A stretch of 8,840 nucleotides of DNA from CAZTII01 sp964613305 (lineage in GTDB: Bacteria; Bacillota_I; Bacilli_A; Erysipelotrichales; Erysipelotrichaceae). A program made the position numbers and the translations under genes. The stretch spans positions 1-8,840 of the forward strand of contig CAZTII010000070.1 of assembly GCA_964613305.1 (NCBI GenBank). The letters are read 5' to 3'. The notes under the pieces were generated by a model. The model had not been told where the DNA came from. It did not search any database and worked only from the letters and a program-made list of their open reading frames with translations. This document shows positions 1 through 6,405 of this stretch, piece after piece; positions within the stretch are counted from its first letter, which is position 1, and every line of letters begins with the position of its first letter.

Positions 1-277
1 TCATGTTTTTGATGTAGTCAGCATGGCCTGGGCAGTCAACGTGTGCATAGTGACGTGCAGGTGTTTGGTATTCAACGTGAGAAGTGTTGATAGTAATTCC
101 ACGTTCTTTTTCTTCTGGAGCACCATCGATTTGGTCGTAAGCTCTAGCTACAGCTCCACCGCTTTTTGCTAAATAGTTTGTAATTGCTGCTGTTAATGTA
201 GTTTTTCCGTGGTCAACGTGTCCAATAGTACCAATGTTAACGTGTGGTTTACTACGGTCAAATTTTTGTTTTGCCAT
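1..277 (-). CDS. tuf: Elongation factor Tu, N-terminal part (cut by window edge)
   Basis: EF-Tu is the GTPase that delivers aminoacyl-tRNA to the ribosomal A site in the cytoplasm. Only the first 92 codons are present. The translation begins MAKQKFDRSKPHVNIGTIGH and contains the P-loop GHVDHGKT (about residues 19-26), the switch I segment RGITINTSHVEY and the switch II segment DCPGHADYIKN. All match the family closely, so this is the intact start of a normal EF-Tu. The ATG at 275-277 is preceded by a strong AGGAGG (289-294). It is the last visible gene of the str operon, 84 bases after fusA, which leaves room for a promoter of its own. The C-terminal three quarters lie beyond base 1. Confidence 0.98.
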   Translation of the reverse strand, partial: MAKQKFDRSKPHVNIGTIGHVDHGKTTLTAAITNYLAKSGGAVARAYDQIDGAPEEKERGITINTSHVEYQTPARHYAHVDCPGHADYIKNM

Positions 278-296
278 GTTTGCAAATTCCTCCTAT

Positions 297-347
297 ATTT
301 TATACATATATCATTAATATTTTAAGTTAAACTAAATAATATTGCAA
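297..347 (-). promoter_or_regulatory. Possible additional promoter for tuf
   Basis: In the fusA-tuf gap the minus strand carries TTGCAA (342-347) as a -35 candidate (4 of 6 consensus), a 17-base spacer, and TAAAAT (319-324) as a -10 (5 of 6). The start would fall near 312 and give a leader of about 35 bases with the tuf ribosome binding site intact. An extra tuf promoter would fit the need for more EF-Tu than EF-G. The region is very AT-rich, so a chance match is possible. There is no terminator in the gap, so tuf is also reached by read-through. Confidence 0.42.
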
Positions 348-361
348 GTTATTCTATGCGA

Positions 362-2431
362 TTAATTAGTTTTCTTACTTACTTTTTCAGCAAGACTCTT
401 TGGAACTTCAGCGTAATGATCCATTTGCATTACGTAGTTACCACGACCTTGAGTAAATGAACGTAAATCTGTCGCATAACCAAACATTTCTGAAAGTGGA
501 ACAAATGCTTTAACTTTAAGAGCATTACCGATTTCTTCTTGATCTCTAATTTGACCACGACGTTTAGTAATATCACCCATTACTGAACCTAAATATTCAG
601 ATGGAGCAATAACGTCTACAGCCATAATAGGCTCAAGCAATGCCGGTTTACATTTTTTAGCAGCTTCTTTTAAAGCCATACTAGCTGCGATTTTATACGC
701 CATTTCTGATGAATCGACATCATGGTACGAACCATCAAATAATGTAGCTTTAATATCAACAACTGGGTAACCAAACAATAAACCGTTATTAAGAGCAGCA
801 AGTAACCCTTCGTTTGTAGGTTTAATGTACTCACGAGGAACAGTACCACCAACGATACCATCCACGAATTCAAATCCTTTACCTTCACCATTTGGTTCAA
901 AGCGAATCCAAACGTGTCCGTATTGTCCACGACCACCTGATTGACGAATAAATTTACCTTCACACTCAGCAGCTTCACGGATTGTCTCACGGTAAGCAAC
1001 TTGTGGAGCACCAATATTCGCTTCAACTTTAAACTCACGACGCATACGGTCAACGATGATGTCTAAGTGTAACTCACCCATACCCGCAATAATCGTTTGT
1101 CCAGTTTCTTCATCACTATATGTTTTGAACGTAGGATCTTCTTCCGCTAATTTACTTAACGCAAGACCCATTTTATCTTGGTCAGCTTTTGTTTTAGGTT
1201 CAACTGACATTTGGATAACTGGTTCAGGGAAAACCATTGATTCAAGAACGATTGGGAATTTTTCATCACACAACGTATCTCCCGTTGTCGTAACTTTTAA
1301 ACCAACCGCAGCAGCAATATCTCCAGCATCCACTTCTTCAATTTCAGCACGGTGATTCGCATGCATTTGCACTAAACGACCAAAACGTTCTTTTGTATCT
1401 TTCGTCGCATTTAATACGTAACTACCCGATTTAGCAACACCAGAATACACACGGAAGTATGTTAAACGGCCAACAAATGGGTCAGTCATAACTTTAAACG
1501 CAAGAGCTGCGAATGGAACCTCATCAGAAGCTGGTCTTTCTTCTTCATCACCATCTTCATTAATACCCTTAATCGCAGGAATATCAATTGGAGAAGGAAG
1601 ATAATCAATTACCGCATCGAGCATTAATTGAACACCTTTATTTTTATAAGAAGAACCACACATTACCGGGAAGAATTCAGATGATAGAACACCCGCACGA
1701 ATAGCACGTTTGATTTCTTCAACTGTCGGTTCTTCACCTTCAAGAACTTTCATCATTACTTCATCATCATAATCCGCAACTGTTTCGATTAAGATGTTAC
1801 GTAATCTTTCTGCTTCATCTTTAAATTCAGGAGAGATTTCTTCAGTTGTTACATCTGTTCCTAAATCGTTTTTATACATATGTTGTTCGCGCAATACTAG
1901 GTCAATAATACCTCTAAATGTATTTTCTGACCCAATAGGCATTTGAATAGCTGCTGCTTTAGCACCTAAACGGTGGTGAATTGTACGAATTGCCATGTAG
2001 AAATCAGCACCCGTCGCATCCATTTTGTTACAGTATACAACACGAGGAACTTTATATGTTGTCGCTTGACGCCAAACAGTTTCAGTTTGTGGTTCAACAC
2101 CAGCTTTAGCATCAAGAACAGTTACTGCACCATCCAATACGCGCAATGAACGTTCTACTTCTACTGTAAAGTCAACGTGACCTGGAGTATCAATAACATT
2201 AATGCGGTGACCTTTCCAACGAGCAGTTGTAGCCGCTGAAGTAATGGTAATACCACGTTCTTGTTCTTGTTGCATCCAGTCCATTTGTGAAGCTCCATCA
2301 TGAGTTTCACCAATCTTATGAGTTTTACCTGTATAGTAGAGAATTCGTTCTGTTGTAGTTGTTTTTCCCGCGTCAATATGGGCCATAATCCCAATATTAC
2401 GCGTGTGTTTCAAGTCAAATTCACGTGCCAT
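362..2431 (-). CDS. fusA: Elongation factor G
   Basis: EF-G is the GTPase that drives ribosomal translocation and, with RRF, ribosome recycling. The protein has 689 residues, the usual length. Visible motifs are the P-loop AHIDAGKT (17-24), switch I RGITITSAATT (59-69), switch II DTPGHVDF (81-88), the guanine-specificity motif NKMD (135-138) and the G5 region CGSSYKNKGV (258-267). Later come GMGELHLDIIVDRM in domain III, GGTVPREYIKP in domain IV and the C-terminal FGYATDLRSFTQGRG. F88, a position tied to fusidic acid response, is the usual Phe. Small departures from common sequences (CNKMD where VNKMD is usual, CGSSY where CGSAF is usual) are conservative. The ATG at 2431 has AAGGAG just upstream. 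It lies 18 bases after rpsG, so the two are co-transcribed and probably translationally coupled. Confidence 0.99.
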   Translation of the reverse strand: MAREFDLKHTRNIGIMAHIDAGKTTTTERILYYTGKTHKIGETHDGASQMDWMQQEQERGITITSAATTARWKGHRINVIDTPGHVDFTVEVERSLRVLDGAVTVLDAKAGVEPQTETVWRQATTYKVPRVVYCNKMDATGADFYMAIRTIHHRLGAKAAAIQMPIGSENTFRGIIDLVLREQHMYKNDLGTDVTTEEISPEFKDEAERLRNILIETVADYDDEVMMKVLEGEEPTVEEIKRAIRAGVLSSEFFPVMCGSSYKNKGVQLMLDAVIDYLPSPIDIPAIKGINEDGDEEERPASDEVPFAALAFKVMTDPFVGRLTYFRVYSGVAKSGSYVLNATKDTKERFGRLVQMHANHRAEIEEVDAGDIAAAVGLKVTTTGDTLCDEKFPIVLESMVFPEPVIQMSVEPKTKADQDKMGLALSKLAEEDPTFKTYSDEETGQTIIAGMGELHLDIIVDRMRREFKVEANIGAPQVAYRETIREAAECEGKFIRQSGGRGQYGHVWIRFEPNGEGKGFEFVDGIVGGTVPREYIKPTNEGLLAALNNGLLFGYPVVDIKATLFDGSYHDVDSSEMAYKIAASMALKEAAKKCKPALLEPIMAVDVIAPSEYLGSVMGDITKRRGQIRDQEEIGNALKVKAFVPLSEMFGYATDLRSFTQGRGNYVMQMDHYAEVPKSLAEKVSKKTN

Positions 2432-2449
2432 ACTACTATCTCCTTATAA

Positions 2450-2920
2450 TTACCAACGGTAATGAGCAAAAGCCTTATTAGCCTCAGCCATCTTGTGGGT
2501 ATCATCTTTCTTTTTAACAGAAGCTCCAGTTCCGTTAGCTGCATCCATAATTTCTCCAGCTAAACGTTGTTCCATTGTTTTCTCATGACGTAAACGAGAA
2601 TAATTCACTAACCAACGTAACCCTAATGTTAATCGACGTTCTGAAGAAACTTCAATTGGAACTTGATAGTTTGCTCCACCAACACGACGAACTTTAAGTT
2701 CAAGCAATGGCATTACATTCCCTAATGCTTTTTCAAACACTTCCATTGGTTGTTGACCAGTTTTTGCTTCTACGATATCAAATGCATTGTACAAAATAGT
2801 TTGTGCAACACCTTTTTTTCCATCTAACATAATTTTATTAATTAAACGAGTAACTAATTTTGAATTATAGATAGGATCTGCAAGTACATCTCTTTTCGCT
2901 ATAAAACCTTTTCTTGGCAT
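2450..2920 (-). CDS. rpsG: 30S ribosomal protein S7
   Basis: S7 is a primary assembly protein of the 30S head and contacts the E-site tRNA and mRNA. The 156-residue product begins MPRKGFIAKRDVLADPIYNS and ends in the conserved segment DDTHKMAEANKAFAHYRW. It contains the characteristic KVRRVGGANYQVPIEV segment near the middle. Length and sequence are typical of bacterial S7 with nothing missing. The ATG has a strong GGAGGAG ribosome binding site in the 18-base gap after rpsL. The gap before fusA is also 18 bases. These short spacings show one polycistronic unit. In E. coli S7 represses its own operon at a larger rpsL-rpsG gap; here 18 bases leave no room for that structure. Confidence 0.99.
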   Translation of the reverse strand: MPRKGFIAKRDVLADPIYNSKLVTRLINKIMLDGKKGVAQTILYNAFDIVEAKTGQQPMEVFEKALGNVMPLLELKVRRVGGANYQVPIEVSSERRLTLGLRWLVNYSRLRHEKTMEQRLAGEIMDAANGTGASVKKKDDTHKMAEANKAFAHYRW

Positions 2921-2938
2921 TGTATTCTCCTCCTATCC

Positions 2939-3373
2939 CTATTTCTTTGCAGCACCTTTAGCTGCTTTTGGTTTTTTCGTTCCATACATAGAACGTGATT
3001 GTAAACGATTGTTAACGCCGGCACAGTCAAGAGTACCACGAACGATATGGTAACGAACACCCGGTAAATCCTTGATACGTCCGCCACGAATCATAACAAC
3101 GCTATGCTCTTGTAAGTTATGTCCGATACCAGGAATGTAAGCTGTAACTTCCATACCGTTAGATAAACGAACACGAGCGTATTTACGTAACGCTGAGTTT
3201 GGTTTCTTTGGTGTCATCGTACCCACACGAGTACAAACACCTCTTTTTTGTGGACTTGATAAGCTTGTCGCTTCATTTAACAATGAGTTATAACCCTTGT
3301 TCAATGCTGGTGATTTTGATTTAAACACTTTGCTAGTACGACCTTTACGCACTAATTGGTTAATTGTTGGCAT
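2939..3373 (-). CDS. rpsL: 30S ribosomal protein S12
   Basis: S12 sits at the decoding centre of the 30S subunit and affects translational accuracy. The product has 144 residues from MPTINQLVRK, the universal N-terminus. The open frame continues nine codons upstream of this ATG, but AAAGGAG lies seven bases before it and homology begins here, so 3373 is the start. Key motifs are PQKRGVCTRVGTMTPKKPNS (41-60) and GGRIKDLPGVRYH (97-109). K56 and K101, equivalent to E. coli K43 and K88, are both lysine, as in streptomycin-sensitive S12. D102 corresponds to the Asp that is beta-methylthiolated in many bacteria. The stretch before PQKRG is longer than in E. coli, as usual in Firmicutes. It is the first gene of the operon. 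Confidence 0.99.
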   Translation of the reverse strand: MPTINQLVRKGRTSKVFKSKSPALNKGYNSLLNEATSLSSPQKRGVCTRVGTMTPKKPNSALRKYARVRLSNGMEVTAYIPGIGHNLQEHSVVMIRGGRIKDLPGVRYHIVRGTLDCAGVNNRLQSRSMYGTKKPKAAKGAAKK

Positions 3374-3380
3374 TGCATTT

Positions 3381-3388
3381 CTCCTTTC
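3381..3388 (-). promoter_or_regulatory. Ribosome binding site that sets the rpsL start
   Basis: GAAAGGAG on the minus strand ends seven bases before the ATG at 3373. It fixes the start at MPTINQ. The in-frame ATG at 3392-3394 and GTG at 3398-3400 have no comparable site. Confidence 0.85.
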
Positions 3389-3395
3389 AAACATG

Positions 3396-3452
3396 CACAC
3401 ATTTTCGTGTGTTCCATTCTTTCTCTTAATAAGAGTTTCTATTTCTAGAAAC
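3396..3452 (-). other. rpsL 5' leader with three short hairpins
   Basis: The predicted transcript has a leader of about 95 bases. It can form GTTTCT/AGAAAC with a six-base loop (3435-3452), CTCTT/AAGAG with a three-base loop (3423-3435), and CACAC/GTGTG with a six-base loop (3396-3411). The last ends seven bases upstream of the ribosome binding site. The first two share one base. None is followed by a U-run, so they are not terminators. They could stabilise the mRNA or respond to a ribosomal protein, but each is short and I recognise no known leader family. Confidence 0.35.
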
Positions 3453-3474
3453 TTAATTTTCGATAAGCCTTATT

Positions 3475-3503
3475 ATTGTATAACCGTACTTAACGAAAGT
3501 CAA
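3475..3503 (-). promoter_or_regulatory. str operon promoter
   Basis: On the minus strand TTGACT (3498-3503, 5 of 6) is followed by a 17-base spacer and TACAAT (3475-3480, 5 of 6). This is a near-consensus housekeeping sigma promoter, as expected for ribosomal and elongation factor genes. The transcript should begin near 3468, about 95 bases before rpsL. Confidence 0.85.
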
Positions 3504-3661
3504 TAGAATATAAGCGATTTTGTTCACAAATTAACTATTAATGACCAAAGTTTAATCATCTTAATTGAATAAGAACAAGTAAGCAAAACTACTATAACTT
3601 TATTTCATTAATTTTTCATAAATAAATTGTAAATTTTTACGTAAACATTATCAAAAACTAC
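3504..3661. other. Central part of the rpsL-cyclase divergent spacer
   Basis: The two start codons are 371 bases apart. Outside the two promoters and leaders this stretch is very AT-rich and holds no gene. The only element I noted is the 10-base palindrome TTTACGTAAA (3636-3645), about 16 bases upstream of the -35 of the plus-strand promoter. It could be a protein site but such a short palindrome can occur by chance. I see nothing else supportable. Confidence 0.5.
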
Positions 3662-3689
3662 TTGAAGTATACTCTAATGGTGTTAAAAT
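3662..3689 (+). promoter_or_regulatory. Promoter of the cyclase gene, extended -10 type
   Basis: TTGAAG (3662-3667, 4 of 6) is followed by a 16-base spacer and TAAAAT (3684-3689, 5 of 6), with TG at 3681-3682 one base before the -10, the extended -10 arrangement. Transcription should start near 3696 and give a leader of about 50 bases. It points away from the str promoter, with about 160 bases between the two -35 elements. Confidence 0.6.
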
Positions 3690-3728
3690 ATGGTTACTAA
3701 TTAAGACATATACTAATAATAATATAAT

Positions 3729-3735
3729 GAAGAGG
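3729..3735 (+). promoter_or_regulatory. Ribosome binding site that sets the cyclase start
   Basis: GAAGAGG lies nine bases before the ATG at 3745. It overlaps the upstream in-frame ATG at 3727, which itself has only AT-rich sequence before it. The downstream ATG is therefore the likelier start. Confidence 0.7.
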
Positions 3736-3744
3736 TATTTCATC

Positions 3745-5934
3745 ATGAACAGTCCAGAAATAACTATAATTAGTACAATCGAAAGTACTATGAAAGTAGA
3801 TATTGAAGAAGCTAAACGTTTAATTGAGCAAGGAAAACAACACCCTAGCTATTTAACAGACAGACTTTTCTATTACAAATTAGAGTCACAACTTTGTATA
3901 TATTATACGATGTCTGCCCAATACAACCTAGCAATCACCCATTCACAAGCATTAAGCAACGATGCTATTAATGAAAAATTATGGAGCACAGCATCCGCCA
4001 TTTTAAACACTTTAGCCATCGCTTATACTCAACTTGGTATTTTAGATAAAGCATTTGAAACATTTCAAAAATTAATACGTATTTCAATTGACAACAATTT
4101 TCCTAATCTACTTTCCTACGCTTACAACAATATTGGCTTTCTCTACAAAAATTTATTCGATTATCAACATTCCATCACTTACTTTGAAATGTCAGTTGAA
4201 ACAATATTACCAATTAAAGATGACTACAAAGATAAAGCTCCACACCTTATCGGAAATTTAATCATTGAATATTGTCGCAATAACATGTTTGATAAAGCCG
4301 AATACTATTTATCGATGATCAATGAAAATTTTGAAAGTAATGACAAATATTCTCAATCATCCATCTTAGAAGCAAACATGGTATACAATATCAAAAAAGG
4401 AAATTTTGACAAAGCAAAAACTATCTATGCATCCATCAGAACATTAAATATCGAATTAGGCGCATTTTATAATAATCTTCATCTACTCGCGACATATTGT
4501 GAACTATGCAAAGAACACAGCGTATCCTACGATTACTACATTCCCTTTATAATAGAATCAATCGACACATTCACTAAAGATCATGGTGATATTTTAATGC
4601 GAATTTATCGCGTTCTATTAGATTATTACACCGATTTAAACGATACTGATGCATGTAACAAATTATATCCAATCTATATTTATCACTTAGAACAATTCAA
4701 TAAAAAAATACGCCAACAACAATTAAGCTCCATCAATCTTCTATCCGAAGTAGAAGAGACAAAAATAGAAAATAAATTAATCAACGAAAAAAATATCGAA
4801 TTAAAACGATTAAAAGACGAAGCTGAAGCAACAAAACAAGAATTAAGTAGAGCGTATGATACACTACAATCCATCAGTAAAATTGGTCGAGAGGTAACCG
4901 CCAATTTACAATTAGAAAATGTCGTAACCGTCATTTACAAACACATTTGCGCAGCCATACCAGTAACATCCTTCTTATTAATGATTTATAATGAAGAAGA
5001 ATCAACACTAGATTCAGTTCTTATTTATGAAAACGATACATTATTACCGAACATAAGCATTGATATAAACAACCAACACAGTATTCTAGCAAAAGTATTC
5101 CGTGACAATGACACAATTATCACCAACGACATCAATAGTGATAGTCGTATTAACACTCACATCTTCCACAAATCATCGTCACAAAAAATCAAATCCGCTA
5201 TGTTTTTTAACTTGCACTACAATGAAAAGATTGTCGGTGTTTGTTCCATCCAACACAGCAACGCAAATTCCTATACGCAAGAACACTATGAATTTTTAGA
5301 GCTATTACGCCCGTATTTAGCCATCGCTCTAATGAATGCTAATCGAAGCGAAGAACTTCAAAAAGAAATAAATTCTCGTCGTCAAACCCAATTAGAATTA
5401 AAAGCTTTAAATCAACAATTACAACAAATGGCAAATATCGATAGCTTAACCGGAATTAATAATCGTCGCTTTTTCGATAGTAACTATAATGAATTATTTA
5501 AAAATAAAAAAACTACTTCTTACTTAGCAATCTTTATGATCGACATCGATTTTTTCAAACGATACAACGATTATTTCGGTCATATTGAAGGTGATAATGT
5601 TCTTATCGAAGTAGCTAAAGCAATTCATAACGAATTTTCCTCAATCAACGGACTATCCGCTCGCTTTGGCGGTGAAGAATTCATTGGTTTAGCGGAAGTT
5701 CAATCATTAGAGCAAATAACAAAAATTGGAAACTCACTAATCAATACAATCCAACAACTAAAAATACCACACCCAAACTCAGTCACTGATTTTGTAAGCA
5801 TTAGTATTGGTATAAGTTACACAACAAGTAACAACGAAAAATATCGACAAGTCCTCATCAACTATGCCGATGACGCCTTATACGAAGCTAAAAACAAAGG
5901 AAGAAATCAATACATTATAAAAGCTATTGTTTAA
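3745..5934 (+). CDS. TPR-GAF-GGDEF protein, probable diguanylate cyclase
   Basis: Probably makes the second messenger cyclic di-GMP from two GTP in the cytoplasm; there is no signal peptide or membrane segment. In the 729-residue product, residues 1 to about 315 are helical with TPR-like repeats (clearest about 86-115 and 122-153). About 317-373 is a charged coiled coil, 375-532 a GAF sensor domain, 533-563 a second coiled coil, and 563-729 a GGDEF domain. The GGDEF domain has DSLTGINNRR (566-575), the metal-binding DIDFFK (D600, D602), FGH and the active-site motif GGEEF (642-646), a functional variant. The RxxD inhibitory site that usually precedes it reads SxxG, so product feedback is probably absent. 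The TPR region suggests a protein or peptide partner and the GAF a small ligand; neither is known. It is monocistronic and divergent from the str operon. The coding strand is C-richer than G-rich, unlike its neighbours. Confidence 0.88.
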   Translation: MNSPEITIISTIESTMKVDIEEAKRLIEQGKQHPSYLTDRLFYYKLESQLCIYYTMSAQYNLAITHSQALSNDAINEKLWSTASAILNTLAIAYTQLGILDKAFETFQKLIRISIDNNFPNLLSYAYNNIGFLYKNLFDYQHSITYFEMSVETILPIKDDYKDKAPHLIGNLIIEYCRNNMFDKAEYYLSMINENFESNDKYSQSSILEANMVYNIKKGNFDKAKTIYASIRTLNIELGAFYNNLHLLATYCELCKEHSVSYDYYIPFIIESIDTFTKDHGDILMRIYRVLLDYYTDLNDTDACNKLYPIYIYHLEQFNKKIRQQQLSSINLLSEVEETKIENKLINEKNIELKRLKDEAEATKQELSRAYDTLQSISKIGREVTANLQLENVVTVIYKHICAAIPVTSFLLMIYNEEESTLDSVLIYENDTLLPNISIDINNQHSILAKVFRDNDTIITNDINSDSRINTHIFHKSSSQKIKSAMFFNLHYNEKIVGVCSIQHSNANSYTQEHYEFLELLRPYLAIALMNANRSEELQKEINSRRQTQLELKALNQQLQQMANIDSLTGINNRRFFDSNYNELFKNKKTTSYLAIFMIDIDFFKRYNDYFGHIEGDNVLIEVAKAIHNEFSSINGLSARFGGEEFIGLAEVQSLEQITKIGNSLINTIQQLKIPHPNSVTDFVSISIGISYTTSNNEKYRQVLINYADDALYEAKNKGRNQYIIKAIV

Positions 5935-5948
5935 CCACAATAGTTTTT
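5920..5948 (+). terminator. Terminator of the cyclase gene
   Basis: CTATTGT (5924-5930) pairs with ACAATAG (5937-5943) around a six-base loop that contains most of the stop codon, followed by TTTTT. Flanking AAAG/TTTT can lengthen the stem through a G-U pair. The reverse strand also ends in a short T-run (CTTTT), so the hairpin may act in both directions. Confidence 0.8.
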
Positions 5949-5950
5949 AT

Positions 5951-5981
5951 ATGAAAAAATGTCGCTTTTCAGCAACATTTA
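5951..5981 (-). terminator. Terminator of the rhodanese lipoprotein gene
   Basis: On the minus strand AAATGTTGCT pairs with AGCGACATTT (5957-5980) around a GAAA tetraloop, a 10-base stem with one G-U pair, and the T-run continues to six Ts. The stop codon TAA overlaps the stem base. It ends transcription only a few bases from the convergent cyclase terminator. Confidence 0.82.
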
Positions 5982-6350
5982 TTTTACAACACCATATGTC
6001 CAACTATTAATACCGCCAAAATCAACAACATTCTTATATCCCATCGCCACTAATTTTTTCCCTGCTTGATTGCTACGATTTCCACTACGGCAGTAAATAT
6101 AAATTTTTGCATTTTCATCCGGTAATAATTCCGGTTTCGTTTTATCAATTGTTTCATTTGGAATTAAAATTGCACCTTCAATATGACCAGAATCGAATTC
6201 TTCTTTTGTTCGAACATCCACAATAATAATACTATTGTCTTTGTCCATGTTTTCTTTTGCTTCTTTAGCACTCATCACAACCACAGCGCTTTTTGTCCCA
6301 CATCCAACCAACATCAACGCCGATAAAACCATCATTATCCATTTTTTCAT
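5979..6350 (-). CDS. Rhodanese-domain lipoprotein
   Basis: A 123-residue secreted lipoprotein made of a single rhodanese domain. A basic, hydrophobic signal peptide runs to the lipobox LVGC, with C17 as the predicted lipidated residue, so the domain should sit outside the membrane. Rhodanese landmarks are DVRTKEEFDSGHIEGA (45-60) and the active-site loop CRSGNRS with catalytic C87, followed by the typical C-terminal GYKNVVDFGGINSW. The six-residue loop is the sulfurtransferase type. The family moves sulfane sulfur from donors such as thiosulfate to thiophilic acceptors; the substrate of this surface form is unknown. The ATG has a strong AAGGGAGG site. It follows the GH43-like lipoprotein gene by 55 bases on the same strand and has its own terminator. 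A role in extracellular sulfur handling or thiol redox is inference only. Confidence 0.9.
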   Translation of the reverse strand: MKKWIMMVLSALMLVGCGTKSAVVVMSAKEAKENMDKDNSIIIVDVRTKEEFDSGHIEGAILIPNETIDKTKPELLPDENAKIYIYCRSGNRSNQAGKKLVAMGYKNVVDFGGINSWTYGVVK

Positions 6351-6362
6351 AAAATACCTCCC

Positions 6363-6390
6363 TTAAAATAATATCATTATTTTAAAATAA
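6363..6390 (-). repeat. AT-rich inverted repeat before the rhodanese gene
   Basis: Arms TTAAAATAAT (6363-6372) and ATTATTTTAA (6376-6385) form a perfect 10-base inverted repeat with spacer ATC. The right arm also belongs to a 14-base palindrome TTATTTTAAAATAA (6377-6390), so two alternative pairings are possible. The repeat abuts the AAGGGAGG ribosome binding site (6357-6364). It could be an operator or an mRNA hairpin that affects access to that site. It is not followed by a U-run, so it is not a terminator. Confidence 0.5.
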
Positions 6391-6405
6391 CGTCACTTAT
6401 AATGC

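Noticed and set aside
670..1053. Open frames of about 60-130 codons within fusA and across the rpsG-rpsL junction in other frames (670-1053, 1056-1355, 2161-2394, 2899-3087)
   Set aside because: They overlap strongly conserved translation genes, have no ribosome binding site and resemble no family. They are by-products of the real frames.
2939..3373. Streptomycin-resistance changes in S12
   Set aside because: K56 and K101, equivalent to E. coli K43 and K88, are both lysine, and the surrounding motifs are normal.
3297..3506. Open frame of 69 codons on the plus strand across rpsL and its promoter
   Set aside because: It runs antisense through the rpsL start and the str promoter and has no plausible ribosome binding site.
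4683..4934. Open frames inside the cyclase gene (4683-4934 minus, 5102-5299 plus)
   Set aside because: They overlap the coiled-coil and GAF coding sequence and have neither start signals nor recognisable protein character.
6363..6385. Fur, PerR or Zur box
   Set aside because: The TAAT/ATTA core is present but the halves are three bases apart instead of one, and the outer bases do not match these consensus boxes.
6368..6396. Possible promoter GTGACG, 17 bases, TATTAT before the rhodanese gene
   Set aside because: The predicted start would fall inside the ribosome binding site and remove it from the mRNA. The gene is more likely read from upstream or from a start I cannot identify.
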